This document shows, piece after piece, positions 1 through 8,993 of a stretch of 64,000 nucleotides of DNA (within the stretch, counting starts at the first letter, position 1; each line of letters begins with the position of its first letter). A program made the translations under genes and the position numbers. Below the pieces are notes generated by a model. It searched no databases and was not told where the DNA came from. It worked only from the letters and a program-made list of their open reading frames with translations. The DNA is from JBDTVS01 sp040007095 (GTDB lineage Bacteria; Acidobacteriota; Vicinamibacteria; Vicinamibacterales; CAVVIG01), in contig JBDTVS010000019.1 in NCBI GenBank assembly GCA_040007095.1, positions 21,865-85,864 on the forward strand, written 5' to 3'.

Positions 1-621
1 GCCGCGCGCGGCGAGGCCGCCTACTCGACCTCTTGCATCGGGTGTCATGAAGGACAGGATGCGGATGGACCGCAGTTGACGGGGACGGCCTTTCTCGACC
101 GGTGGCGCGAAGACAAGCTCGAGTCGCTGTTCACATTCATCAAGACCCGCATGCCGGGCAATCTGCCAGGCGGTCTCGACGAACGCGCCTACGCCGACAT
201 CACGGCCTACCTGCTCCAGGCCAACGGTCTTCCTGCCGGCGAGAGGGAATTGACGTCCGACATGGTCGGCAGCATCCAGTTGGTTGGCGCAGAGGGGCCC
301 CGGCCCCTGGCCAATCTCACCATCGTTCGTGCGGTGGGCTGTCTCAGCCCCGCGGACAAGAACACGTGGGCCCTGGTCAAGGCCGGCAGTCCGGCGGCGG
401 TGCGATCCCGGATCGTTGACGGGACCACTCCGGAAGAGCTGAAGATCTCCACGGCACAATCGCTCGGCACGCAGACGTTTCGACTTCTGAGCGTCACCGA
501 ACAGGGCGCGTCGTACGCGGGACACAAGGTGCAGGTCAAGGGCGTGCTGACGAGGCAGAACCAGGTCGAGCGGATCAACGTGATGTCGCTCGAGTCCTTG
601 GCCCAGACGTGCGGAGGGTGA
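1..621 (+). CDS. c-type cytochrome, C-terminal part (left-truncated)
   Basis: The reading frame is open from base 1, so the true start lies to the left. A haem-binding CIGCH motif occupies visible residues 12-16, with later segments typical of small class I cytochrome c domains (MPGNLPGG, YADITAYLLQANG). After about residue 90 there is a second region (VGCLSP, NTWALVKAG, GHKVQVKGVL) of the kind found attached to cytochromes that partner PQQ dehydrogenases in Acidobacteriota. I infer a periplasmic electron carrier for a quinoprotein encoded outside the window. The family is clear from the haem motif; the partner is inference. It ends at TGA 619-621. Confidence 0.8.
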   Translation, partial: AARGEAAYSTSCIGCHEGQDADGPQLTGTAFLDRWREDKLESLFTFIKTRMPGNLPGGLDERAYADITAYLLQANGLPAGERELTSDMVGSIQLVGAEGPRPLANLTIVRAVGCLSPADKNTWALVKAGSPAAVRSRIVDGTTPEELKISTAQSLGTQTFRLLSVTEQGASYAGHKVQVKGVLTRQNQVERINVMSLESLAQTCGG

Positions 622-1356
622 ACGGATCGAGTGTTTCCGATCGACGCTCAGACCAGCAATTCGCCGCCGGTGGCGAGCATCGCGCCAAAGGTCATGGCAT
701 GATGATTCTCTTCGTCATACGGTCGTCTCCTCTCGATCCTCTTTGCTCACGCTGAGCACAGTGTGAATGTCGCTAGAACGGCGTGTCGGTCGGCGGCATC
801 GGCTGCGTCGTCCAGCACTGACCGTTGAAGTACAGGAACGTGCCGTCCGCGCGACGCATCGTTTCGCCACGCAGCCCCGACTCGCGGGACACGCACGGGT
901 CCCGCCACGACCGGTAGGTGGCGCGAGCAGCCAAGCCGATACAAGCCGGTTCATCCCCAACCGCTTCATGACCCCAACGACTTCATTCATGCGATACAGA
1001 GTCCGAGCATCCCAACGCTGTGGGGAATATGGCGAGCTTGGTGTGTGTGTCAATGAACATTGCGTCAATGCCCATGGCGTCAAGCCGCCCTCACTCCTCG
1101 CACTGGCACGAGGCTCGCCGCCCAGGACGCCGAAGCCACACCCACCACCATTTGAACCGTCGCCGAGCGGCCGACCGCGCACCGGCGGTCGGGACAGCGC
1201 TCGCGACAAGCCTGCACAGGAGGTGATGAGCTCACCGACGCGTCAATTCGGTCGATGCCGAGGCAGTCTTCGCTCGTTGGGTGTAGCATGGCCCTGCTTG
1301 CGCGTACGAAACGCACGACCTGGCGGGCCGGCGCGCGCCCGCTGCATGAGGACTCC
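622..1356. other. 735-bp gap without a convincing intact gene
   Basis: No open frame here has a good start, ribosome-binding site and recognisable product together. The frames that are open on both strands are arginine-rich shadows. A possible 3' gene remnant on the minus strand is described separately (773-925). I see no tRNA, clear hairpin terminator or repeat family member. Confidence 0.5.
773..925 (-). pseudogene. possible 3' remnant of an unidentified gene
   Basis: Read on the minus strand, this stretch encodes about 50 residues that look like a genuine protein end rather than a random frame, with YRSWRDPC, GETMRRADGTFLYFNG, QCWTTQPMPP and a final TDTPF before TAG at 775-773. Upstream the frame stays open but loses protein-like character, and no start with a ribosome-binding site is visible. 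I do not recognise the family. It may be a decayed gene end or an atypical short gene. Confidence 0.3.
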
Positions 1357-2622
1357 ATGACCGGCATCGCCCGTCTCCTTTCCCTGCGAACGCTTCTCGC
1401 GCTGGCCGCGGTGGGCATGCCGGCGTTGTTGTCGGTGCTCGACGCCCAGGGCTCTGGCGCCCCGAAATACAGGTTCGACGCGGATTGGCCGAAGCCGCTG
1501 CCGAACAAGTGGAAGCTGGGCGGCATCACCGGGCTCGCCGTCGACAAGGACGACAACGTCTGGGTCCTGAATCGGCCCGGGGATCTGCGCGATCTCGAGC
1601 TGCACGCCGAGCTGAACCCGCCGACCGCGGACTGCTGCGTGCGGCCGCCGTCCATGATTCACATCGACAAGAACGGCAACGTCATCGGCTCCTTCGACGC
1701 GTCGATCGGTCACGGGATGGACGTCGACAGCAAGGGGTTCGTCTACATCGGACAGGACACGGTCCGGAAGTACGATCCGAAGACCGGCACGCAGGTGGGG
1801 ATGGTGGCGCGCGTGCCAGAGCAGGAGCCAGGTTCTGGCGGCGGCACGGCGGGCAATGCGCCCACGGCGGCCCCGGCGCGCGTGCCGGGGCGCGGCGGGC
1901 CCGGTCCCCTCGGCACGTTTCCTCAGCAGCCGGCCGCAGGCCGAGGACAGGGCGATCCTGCCGCCCGTGCCGCCGCCGTCGCGGCCTTCCGGGCGAAGTA
2001 CCCGCCGACCACGCCGATGATCGTCGGCGGCGTCGAGGAGATCCGGCTCGATGAGGCGGCGAACGAAATGTACGTCGCGGACAACTATCTCGGCGGCCGC
2101 GTCATGGTCTTCGCCCTCGACAGCCTCGCCTTCAAGCGAGGGTGGGGCGCCTACGGACACAAGCTGTCGGAGATCACGACCAACGACGCCGATCGTGCCT
2201 ATGTGCCAGGCGGCCCGATGCCGAAGGAGTTCAGGGGCCACCTCACCCTCAATGTCTCCAGCGATGGCCTGGTGTATGCCGCCGATCGCAACGCCAATCG
2301 CATTCACGTGACAAAGAGGGACGGCACATTCGTGAAGGAGTTCGTCCTGGCCCCGACCACAGGCGAAGGCGGCTCCACTGGCGGCGTCGGTTTCTCGCCG
2401 GACAAGGCGCAGAAATTCCTGTACATTTCCGACCTCACCAACAACCACATCTGGTTCCTCAATCGTGAGGATGGCAAAGTAGTCGGCCAGATGGGCAGCA
2501 TGGGCGAGAACGGCGGGCAGTGGTTCGGTCTCCACATGATTGCCGTCGACTCGAGAGGGAACATCTATACGGGGGAGGTCTTCAACGGCGAGCGGGTACA
2601 GCGTTTCGTGCCGGCCAGATAA
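1357..2622 (+). CDS. secreted NHL-repeat beta-propeller protein
   Basis: This 421-residue protein begins with a signal peptide (basic MTGIAR, hydrophobic leader, cleavage near VLDAQG). The rest is a six-bladed propeller of NHL type, with blade motifs such as ITGLAVDKDDNVWVLNRPG, GMDVDSKGFVYIGQD, EIRLDEAANEMYVADNY, VSSDGLVYAADRNANRIH and IAVDSRGNIYTGEV. A proline/glycine-rich linker of about 60 residues (around 155-215) interrupts two blades. Related proteins are often annotated as peptidyl-alpha-hydroxyglycine amidating lyase-like, but no lyase activity can be claimed. I chose ATG 1357 because the signal peptide starts there; an in-frame ATG at 1288 would add an implausible basic extension. 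Confidence 0.75.
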   Translation: MTGIARLLSLRTLLALAAVGMPALLSVLDAQGSGAPKYRFDADWPKPLPNKWKLGGITGLAVDKDDNVWVLNRPGDLRDLELHAELNPPTADCCVRPPSMIHIDKNGNVIGSFDASIGHGMDVDSKGFVYIGQDTVRKYDPKTGTQVGMVARVPEQEPGSGGGTAGNAPTAAPARVPGRGGPGPLGTFPQQPAAGRGQGDPAARAAAVAAFRAKYPPTTPMIVGGVEEIRLDEAANEMYVADNYLGGRVMVFALDSLAFKRGWGAYGHKLSEITTNDADRAYVPGGPMPKEFRGHLTLNVSSDGLVYAADRNANRIHVTKRDGTFVKEFVLAPTTGEGGSTGGVGFSPDKAQKFLYISDLTNNHIWFLNREDGKVVGQMGSMGENGGQWFGLHMIAVDSRGNIYTGEVFNGERVQRFVPAR

Positions 2623-2855
2623 ATGGCCGCCGCTCCGATTGGGAGTCTGATGACCGACGCACGACCGAAACGCGATGCGCTGATCCCGGACGAACCTGGC
2701 ACGTATTATCTGAAGGAGCTCTACCTGAGCTTATGCGCGCTGTCTCGCGGCGCGCGGTGGCCCCTCGCGCGTCCGGCCACCAGCAGGACCAGGGCGATGG
2801 ATTCACAAGAGCATCGCCGATAATGAAGCGACGTTTGAAAAAAGGAGCTCGCCCC

Positions 2856-3815
2856 ATGAGAACGATTCGTTGGTCGATCGGTACTATCCTGCTCGCGCTC
2901 ACCGCTGCGCTCCCGCTCGAGGCCGAGTCGATCAATCCGCCGACCAGGTCGCAGACCGCCCCGATGACGGGGCAGGAAAAGAAGAATCTCGAGATGGTGA
3001 TGAACTGGTGGCGAGAGGTGCTGTATGCCGGCCACTTCGAGCTCGCGCCGAAATACCAGGCTGAGAACTACATCCAACACAATCCGAATGTGAACACCGG
3101 CCGCGCCGGCTTCATCGAGTTCTTCTCGAAGCGCGGCGTCAAGGCGATGAACCCGATTCCCAAAGTGATGCCGGCGGACCAGGTGCCGGTCGTGTCAGGC
3201 GCGAAGGGAGATTTCGTGTGGCTGATCTTCGAACACGAAGACAAGGATCCCCGTAACCCGGCCAATACCTATCACTACAATTCTTTCGACGTGCTCCGCA
3301 TCGAGAACGGAAAAGTGCAGGAGCACTGGGACAGTGCCCAGAAGAGCGCAGGCTCAGGTGCCGTGAAATCCGGTGTGTCGCCGCAGCCTCCGATGCAATG
3401 GAGCCTCGGCAAGCTCTCGAAGGAAGAGGAGAAAACGCTGGCGATGGCCACGGAGGAGTTGAAGGACATGCTCCAGTATGGCCACCTGGAACTGGCCGAC
3501 AAGACGATGGATCCGGGCTACATCCAGCACAATCCCAACGTTCCCCAGGGCCGCGACGGCTTCAAGCAGTTCATGAGCCGCGTCCCCGGCCGCACGCCCC
3601 GCGAGATCAAGGCCGAGTGGGTCAACGCGCCCTCATTGACGCTGATCAACGGCCCGTACTCGTTCATGATGTGGGATCGCACCGCCAAAGATCCCGACGA
3701 TCCCAGCCGCGAATACACGTGGAACCATTTCGACGTCGTCCGAATCGAGGGCTTGATCAAAGAACACTGGGACGAGGCGCGGATCAATCCGCCGGCCGCG
3801 GCGCCGGCACGCTGA
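2856..3815 (+). CDS. secreted protein with two SnoaL-like (NTF2-fold) domains
   Basis: A strong AAAGGAG ribosome-binding site (2841-2847) precedes ATG 2856. The 319-residue product has a signal peptide ending near LEAES, then two homologous SnoaL-like domains (about 40-165 and 185-310). Each carries YIQHNPNV near its start, a GR-GF helix and EHWD near its end, so the gene arose by internal duplication. SnoaL folds form small cone-shaped pockets; some are cyclases, many have unknown ligands. Periplasmic location follows from the leader. No substrate can be given. Confidence 0.75.
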   Translation: MRTIRWSIGTILLALTAALPLEAESINPPTRSQTAPMTGQEKKNLEMVMNWWREVLYAGHFELAPKYQAENYIQHNPNVNTGRAGFIEFFSKRGVKAMNPIPKVMPADQVPVVSGAKGDFVWLIFEHEDKDPRNPANTYHYNSFDVLRIENGKVQEHWDSAQKSAGSGAVKSGVSPQPPMQWSLGKLSKEEEKTLAMATEELKDMLQYGHLELADKTMDPGYIQHNPNVPQGRDGFKQFMSRVPGRTPREIKAEWVNAPSLTLINGPYSFMMWDRTAKDPDDPSREYTWNHFDVVRIEGLIKEHWDEARINPPAAAPAR

Positions 3816-3876
3816 TCCGCCCGCCACGCGGACGCCCATTCCGCGATCGGACGCGGTGTCCCTCGCGACATGGGAT

Positions 3877-3950
3877 CACCACCGAGGGACACCGAGATCA
3901 CCGAGAGGAGTGCCTTTCTTGGCTTGGTGCACTCGGCGAACTCGGTGGTC
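3877..3950. repeat. CACCGAG-type short-period inverted repeat (copy A1)
   Basis: The left arm contains three CACCGAG units at about 9-bp spacing. The right arm carries the complement (ACTCGGCGAACTCGGTGGT), separated by about 30 bp, so the whole can fold as a hairpin. It lies between the SnoaL gene and the esterase gene. Four more copies occur at 44897, 47173, 47792 and 60846. Confidence 0.7.
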
Positions 3951-4033
3951 CAAACTGACTGCTCACTCGCCGGCCGGTCTCGATTGACCGTGCCTGCGCC
4001 GTCATATAGAGTCCGCCGAAAGGACACTTTCTG

Positions 4034-4768
4034 ATGACACGAGATCCGAAGTGGATGACTCCCGCTATCGTGGCCGCCGCCGTCGCGATGTTCGCCACGC
4101 AGCCTCTCCGCGCGGAGCTGCTCGAGAAAACCAAGAAGGTGGGCGGCACGACCGTCCACTACAAGGTCGTGCTCCCGAACGGCTACGACGCGACCAAGGC
4201 GTATCCGGGCGTGCTGGCGTTCGGTGGCGGGCCGCAGACCATGAACACGGTAGACAGCGTCCTGAGCCGGAATTTCCGTGCGGAGGCTGAGAAGCGCGGC
4301 TACATCGTGATTGCTCCGGCCGCGCCCGATGGTCAGTTGTTCTTCGAGAATGGCGCGCGAGTCCTTCCAGAGTTTCTGAAAATGATGCTGGCGGAGTACA
4401 AGATCCAGGACGGCAGGTTTCACATCGCCGGACCGTCAAACGGCGGGATTGCGGCATTTCATGTCGCGGCCGCCACTCCCCAGTACTTTCAGTCCGTGAC
4501 GGCGTTCCCCGGCTACATGTGGGAGCCCAGCGCAGCCAAGCTCGAGGCGATCTCGAAGATGTGCGTCTTCATGTATGTCGGCGAATTCGACGAGTACATG
4601 TGGCACGGCGAAATGAAGAAGGAAGCAGAGTTCCTTCGTGCCCGAGGCACGGTCGCCCGTTATACGGTCGAGAAGGGCCAGCCCCATCGAATGGAGACAC
4701 TCGCCGGAGTCAACGCGGCACGCCTGTTCGACAACTTTGAAGAGACCCAGAAGGGCTGCAATAAATAG
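4034..4768 (+). CDS. secreted alpha/beta-hydrolase (esterase-type)
   Basis: The 244-residue product has a signal peptide (hydrophobic stretch to about residue 28, cleavage near LRAE) followed by an esterase/PHB-depolymerase-like alpha/beta fold. The nucleophile elbow is GPSNGG. A later acid is in VGEFDEY and a candidate catalytic histidine is in KGQPHRM. The oxyanion-side strand is GVLAFGGGPQ. I infer a periplasmic or extracellular serine esterase; the substrate is unknown. It starts at ATG 4034 and is followed by a convergent osmolyte group. Confidence 0.75.
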   Translation: MTRDPKWMTPAIVAAAVAMFATQPLRAELLEKTKKVGGTTVHYKVVLPNGYDATKAYPGVLAFGGGPQTMNTVDSVLSRNFRAEAEKRGYIVIAPAAPDGQLFFENGARVLPEFLKMMLAEYKIQDGRFHIAGPSNGGIAAFHVAAATPQYFQSVTAFPGYMWEPSAAKLEAISKMCVFMYVGEFDEYMWHGEMKKEAEFLRARGTVARYTVEKGQPHRMETLAGVNAARLFDNFEETQKGCNK

Positions 4769-4774
4769 AGGTGA

Positions 4775-4999
4775 TCAGAGCGCGGCCCCACTCTGCGACG
4801 TGTCGAATCGGACGTCAGCCAGGTCGCCGATCAGCTCGGCCGCCCACCGATACACGTTGTGCTCCCGAACCACCCGCCGCATGTGCCGCATCCGGCTGTG
4901 CCGCTCGTCGGGCGTCAAAGCGGGTACCAGGAACACCCAACGGTCTCGAAGGCACTCGGTGGTCGCATCGCGCAGCAGGTTTGTCGACAACGTTCTCAC
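4775..4999 (-). pseudogene. otsA: 3' fragment of trehalose-6-phosphate synthase gene
   Basis: The last 40 or so codons encode PDERHSRMRHMRRVVREHN and then VYRWAAELIGDLADVR, the characteristic C-terminus of family 20 glycosyltransferases (OtsA). Upstream the similarity stops abruptly within about 70 residues and none of the catalytic domains is present. It is therefore a remnant. It lies just downstream of the same-strand channel, glycosyltransferase and treS genes, so the ancestral locus probably combined both trehalose routes. Confidence 0.6.
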
Positions 5000-5045
5000 A
5001 CGATCTTCTGCGGCGAAAAATCGCCGACGACCATGTAGAAGCTAC

Positions 5046-5744
5046 CTAGATATGGTCGAGCGTGTCGCGGTCCCTGGCAGGGGCTTGCGCGCGGCTTTCC
5101 CACGATCGGCGCACGGCGTCCTGCGATCCGAGGCCGACGGCCAGCGCCGCCGCGAGCATGATGCCGCCGAACAACAGGCCAAAAGCGAGAATCAGAATCC
5201 GCCCGCCGATGCCGAGGTGGTCGAGCACCATCGCTCCCGTGAGGATCAGCACGAGCCACCTGACGGCCGTTCCCAACAGCCGAGCGGAGCGGATGTGCAT
5301 GTTGACGGCGTGGATGAGCACCGTCCGTGCAAACAGGCGAGCGCAGAGGTCGCCGAGCACCGCGATCACAACGGCCCCCAGCACGTTCGGCAGATAGTTG
5401 AACACCGAGAGCGCGAGCGCCGTGGGTATCGTGGCGTCGAGGGCGCTCAGCCCCATCAACAGGCCGAGCACCAGCACGGTCCATTGCGCGGCGCGCGCGA
5501 GCAGCAGCGACGGGCTGATCGCCGGCGTCCACTCGGTGAGCACCGAAAATCCCGAGTGGGTCGCGTGGCGATCGAAGTTCAGTCCCCGCAGCACGCGGAG
5601 CAAGGCCGCCCGAACGATGATCGAGCACAAGACCGCCGCCGCCAGCAACACGATCAGGACCAGGACGCCCGGGAGGAAATGGGCGATACGCTCGGCGCTC
5701 TGCCTCGCCGCTCGATCCATGATCCCGATGATTTGGTTCCACAT
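5046..5744 (-). CDS. mechanosensitive-channel-like membrane protein (TM-helix repeats)
   Basis: This 232-residue protein has about five hydrophobic helices (about 25-50, 85-110, 112-140, 160-180, 185-210). The segment SVFNYLPNVLGAVVIAVLG is typical of the TM-helix repeat found in small MscS-related proteins. It lacks the large cytoplasmic beta domain of MscS. Position between a glycosyltransferase and treS suggests a role in osmotic adjustment, for example solute release on down-shock. Function is inferred from context and fold only. Confidence 0.6.
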   Translation of the reverse strand: MWNQIIGIMDRAARQSAERIAHFLPGVLVLIVLLAAAVLCSIIVRAALLRVLRGLNFDRHATHSGFSVLTEWTPAISPSLLLARAAQWTVLVLGLLMGLSALDATIPTALALSVFNYLPNVLGAVVIAVLGDLCARLFARTVLIHAVNMHIRSARLLGTAVRWLVLILTGAMVLDHLGIGGRILILAFGLLFGGIMLAAALAVGLGSQDAVRRSWESRAQAPARDRDTLDHI

Positions 5745-5756
5745 GGTAGTTCCTCG

Positions 5757-7004
5757 TCAGCTTCGAAAGCGCTCCGGCCAACGCCAGCGCGAGATCAAGT
5801 ATGGTTTTTCGGTCTCGAAACCCTTGGCGACTGCCTCCAGCCGTTCTTCGACCGCGGCAGCGGACGCGTGCTGCGTGTGGAGCACGAACGACGACAGCCA
5901 ACCCAGGTAGAGAGGCGTCAACGATCCGAGCAGGTGATCGCGCCTGATAGTTTGCAAGTGGTACCCGACCGCGAAGTCGTAGACGATTCGAGCCCACGAA
6001 CGGTCGTCGAGACGGAAGCGATCGACCGGCGCATGGGCGAGTGTCTGCAGTTCGAGCACCGCCATTGGCGGCAGGATCTCGCTCCAGACCTCCTTGAGGT
6101 CCGCGAATCCGAGCTGAAATGACTCGATCAGCCATTGCACGTCGATGTCGGGCTCCGGGCCTTCGGCAACCGCGTATGGTCCCACTTGACAGACCGGGAC
6201 CGGACTCCTCAATCGCTGCCAATGGGCGGCTCGGCGCTCGACCTCCGCGAACAGCGAGCCCGCGACCGACGCCAGCGCGGTACTGAGATTGACCGCGTCC
6301 GCGGCGTGCCGCGCCGGCCCGAACTGCGCTTCGCAGATGCGCAAGCCGGCGATCGCGGCTTCGGTCGTGATCCAGATGTCCACCGATTCGTCGCGGCCGA
6401 CCTCATCCCAGACTCGCTGCGCGAGCAGATGACGAAGCGCGCCGGGCGAGCAGCCGAAGTCGCGTGCGGCGGGCTGCCGGATCGGGCAGCCGAACACGGT
6501 GCGAAACATCGGCGAGAGAATGCTCTTCGTGATGGCGCCTTCCGCTCTGTGACGCGCGTAGTGCGGCGTCACGAAATCCATCTGATTGTCGAGAATCGGT
6601 TGGATCAGCCAGCGCACGTGTTCCGGCGTCACGCCGTGGGGAAGGCTCGCGTCGATCACCGCGCAGGCGCTGGCGCCCGAGTCGCGCGCGGCCGAGAGCA
6701 GGGCGCGCAGCGCATGCGCCCGGCCCGGCACGCCGTGATAGGGCAGGCGCAGCAGGTCCCGCGAGTCGACGTCGTAGGCGACCGCGGTGACCGGCACGCG
6801 CGCGCTCGCGGCCGAGCCTGCGTGCTCGTGCGCGCCGGCGACCGGCTCGCTCTCGGCGACCACCAGCCGCGTTCGCGCGCTGTCGAGATACGTGGCGATG
6901 CCGGTTCGGGCCGCTTCGATCCCCGTCTCCAGGGCGCCGGTGCCCTCGATGCCCGAGATCCCGATGACGACATCGGACGGTGGGACGACGTCAGTCTGCG
7001 GCAC
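5757..7004 (-). CDS. glycosyltransferase of GT-A/GT2-like type, osmolyte cluster
   Basis: The 415-residue product starts with a beta-strand/loop typical of GT-A enzymes (DVVIGISGIEGTG). It has a nucleotide-binding-like segment (GVPGRAHALRALL), a strand ending CAVIDASLP where a D-x-D motif would sit, and a helical C-terminal half. It resembles glucosylglycerate or mannosylglycerate synthases that accompany trehalose genes, but I cannot prove the substrate. Its start codon overlaps the end of treS by 14 bp, so the two are probably translated together. The D-A-S in place of D-x-D is odd and lowers certainty about metal binding. Confidence 0.6.
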   Translation of the reverse strand: MPQTDVVPPSDVVIGISGIEGTGALETGIEAARTGIATYLDSARTRLVVAESEPVAGAHEHAGSAASARVPVTAVAYDVDSRDLLRLPYHGVPGRAHALRALLSAARDSGASACAVIDASLPHGVTPEHVRWLIQPILDNQMDFVTPHYARHRAEGAITKSILSPMFRTVFGCPIRQPAARDFGCSPGALRHLLAQRVWDEVGRDESVDIWITTEAAIAGLRICEAQFGPARHAADAVNLSTALASVAGSLFAEVERRAAHWQRLRSPVPVCQVGPYAVAEGPEPDIDVQWLIESFQLGFADLKEVWSEILPPMAVLELQTLAHAPVDRFRLDDRSWARIVYDFAVGYHLQTIRRDHLLGSLTPLYLGWLSSFVLHTQHASAAAVEERLEAVAKGFETEKPYLISRWRWPERFRS

Positions 7005-8649
7005 GCTGCAGCTCGAACCAGTAGAAACCGTAAGGCCCGAGCGTCAGGCGATACGGCCCCTCGTCAATCTTGGGGAACGGGGTGTAGCCGAGCATCTCGA
7101 CCGGCGTGTGTCCGGCCAGGCCTCCCAGATCGAGCTCGACCGGCTGGGCAAATCGAGACAGATTCGCCACGCACAGCACGACATCATCCTGGCGGCGGCG
7201 CAGATAGGCCAGGACTCGCGTGTTGGCGGGCGACAGGAACTCGAGGGTCCCACGGCCAAAGACGGTAAACAGCTTGCGCAGGCCGATCATGTTCTTCATC
7301 CAGTGGAACAGCGACGAGTGATCGTGCCGCTGCGACTCGACGTTGACCGCCTGATAGCCATAAATCGGATCGCTGATCACCGGACTGTAGAGCGATTCCG
7401 GACTCGCCGTCGAGAAGCCGGCGTTGCGATCGCCGTTCCACTGCATCGGCGTCCGCACGCCGTCGCGATCGCCGAGCCGGACATCGTCGCCCATCCCGAT
7501 TTCGTCGCCGTAGTAGACGATCGGCGTGCCGGGAAAGGAGAACAGGATGCTGGTCAGCAACTCGATCCGGCGGCGATCGTTGCCCATGAGCGGCGCGAGC
7601 CGGCGGCGGATGCCGAGGTTGAGTCGGGCCCGCGGATCGCGGCTGTACGCGAGGTACATGTAGTCGCGCTCCGCGTCGGTCACCATCTCCAGCGTCAACT
7701 CGTCGTGATTGCGCAGGAACAGCGCCCATTGGCAGTTGTCGGGGAGCTCCGGCGTCTCGTTCATGATGTCGGTGATGGGGCGACGTTCCTCGAGGTGAAT
7801 CCCGATGAACAGGCGCGTCATCAACGGAAAATGGAACGCCATGTGACACGCGTCGCCGTCGCCGAAATACGCGCGGACGCCCGCCGGCGGCTGATTGGCT
7901 TCAGCCAGGAGCATCCGATTTTCGTAGCGGGTGTCGAGATGACGGCGGATCACTCTGAGCACCTCGAACGTCTCGGGCAGGTTTTCGCAGCTCGTGCCTT
8001 CGCGTTCGACCAGGTACGGGATCGCGTCGAGGCGGAAGCCGTCGACGCCGATATCCAACCAGAAGTCCATGGTGCGGAGCAGTTCCTCCACCACCGCCGG
8101 ATTGTCGAAGTTCAAGTCGGGTTGATGGTGGAAGAAACGGTGCCAGTAGTACGCCTGCGCCACCGTGTCCCAGGACCAGTTGGATCGTTCGGAGTCGAGG
8201 AAAATGATGCGTGCGTCGGGGTACTTCCGATCGTTGTCGCTCCACACGTAGAAATCGCGGAACGGCGACCCGGCCGGGGCCGTGCGTGCCCGCTGAAACC
8301 ACGCGTGCTGGTCGGAGGTATGGTTGATGACCAGTTCGGTGACCACCTGCATGCGGCGGGCATGGGCCAGTTTCACGAACTGGGCGAAGTCGTCCAGCGT
8401 GCCGTAGCTGGGATGAATGTTCTGATAGTCGGAAACATCGTAGCCGTCGTCGCGAAGCGGTGAAGGAAAGAAGGGCAGCAGCCAGAGACAGGTGACACCG
8501 AGGTCCTGCAGGTAGTCGAGCTTCTCGATGAGGCCGCGAAAGTCGCCCACGCCATCCTTGTTGCTGTCAAAGAACGCCTTGACGTGCAGTTCGTACACGA
8601 CGGCGTCCTTATACCACTGAGGATCCCACGCACTACCGCTGTACCCCAT
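6991..8649 (-). CDS. treS: trehalose synthase (maltose alpha-D-glucosyltransferase)
   Basis: This GH13 enzyme interconverts maltose and trehalose. The 552 residues match the single-domain form, without a fused maltokinase. The start motif WYKDAVVYELHVKAF, the beta-strand VVTELVINHTSDQH, the nucleophile region GVDGFRLDAIPYL, the acid/base region LLAEANQ and the third acid in FLRNHDELTLE are all present. I chose ATG 8649 because it has a GGGAGG ribosome-binding site and begins where the family begins; the frame is open upstream to 8826 but without domain content. It leads the minus-strand osmolyte group. Confidence 0.92.
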   Translation of the reverse strand: MGYSGSAWDPQWYKDAVVYELHVKAFFDSNKDGVGDFRGLIEKLDYLQDLGVTCLWLLPFFPSPLRDDGYDVSDYQNIHPSYGTLDDFAQFVKLAHARRMQVVTELVINHTSDQHAWFQRARTAPAGSPFRDFYVWSDNDRKYPDARIIFLDSERSNWSWDTVAQAYYWHRFFHHQPDLNFDNPAVVEELLRTMDFWLDIGVDGFRLDAIPYLVEREGTSCENLPETFEVLRVIRRHLDTRYENRMLLAEANQPPAGVRAYFGDGDACHMAFHFPLMTRLFIGIHLEERRPITDIMNETPELPDNCQWALFLRNHDELTLEMVTDAERDYMYLAYSRDPRARLNLGIRRRLAPLMGNDRRRIELLTSILFSFPGTPIVYYGDEIGMGDDVRLGDRDGVRTPMQWNGDRNAGFSTASPESLYSPVISDPIYGYQAVNVESQRHDHSSLFHWMKNMIGLRKLFTVFGRGTLEFLSPANTRVLAYLRRRQDDVVLCVANLSRFAQPVELDLGGLAGHTPVEMLGYTPFPKIDEGPYRLTLGPYGFYWFELQRAAD

Positions 8650-8859
8650 CCCGCCTCCCGGTGTCGCTGCACCGTGCTCTGCCGAGTTGCGGCCACTACA
8701 CCCGCGACCTACGACGAGCACCGAACACGTGTCCGACCGATCTTCGCAGATCCGAGGCACAGATGCGGCGAACGATGCGACCGCGACGCCCGCAAAGCGA
8801 GGTGCGTTCCGCCAGGAGGCATCCATTTGGACGGCGGCGATTGACCAAACGCACTAGAC

Positions 8860-8889
8860 GGTAAGAATGACGAGGGTTTTGGTAAGAAT
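8860..8889 (+). promoter_or_regulatory. tandem GGTAAGAAT repeats, candidate activator sites
   Basis: GGTAAGAAT occurs at 8860-8868 and again at 8881-8889, exactly 21 bp apart (two helical turns). They lie about 110 bp upstream of the sigma-54-type promoter at 8977, the usual distance for enhancer binding by NtrC-like proteins. A role as the binding site of the adjacent activator is inference. Confidence 0.4.
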
Positions 8890-8976
8890 TACTCGCTCCG
8901 CGGGAACCGCCCGACCACCAGGACGCCGGGATGGCCTCGCTCCCTACAGTTACGGCTATTCAGCGGAATTCTGCAT

Positions 8977-8993
8977 CTGGCACGCAGTCTGCT
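8977..8993 (+). promoter_or_regulatory. candidate sigma-54 (-24/-12) promoter
   Basis: CTGGCACGCAGTCTGCT matches the sigma-54 consensus at nearly all positions. GG at 8979-8980 and GC at 8991-8992 are separated by the obligatory 10 bp. It faces the NtrC-type gene and predicts a start near 9004 with a leader of about 115 nt. Confidence 0.55.

Noticed and set aside
1104..1120. CTGGCACGAGGCTCGCC as a sigma-54 promoter
   Set aside because: GG-N10-GC spacing is right but the -12 half lacks the TGC core (TCGCC), and the position, 240 bp before an ordinary secreted-protein gene, gives no support.
2623..2823. 66-codon open frame between the NHL and SnoaL genes
   Set aside because: It starts immediately after the previous stop without a ribosome-binding site, is low-complexity toward the end, and is unrecognised; treated as untranslated.
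6787..8463. 558-codon plus-strand frame opposite treS
   Set aside because: Shadow of treS, whose catalytic motifs are intact on the minus strand.
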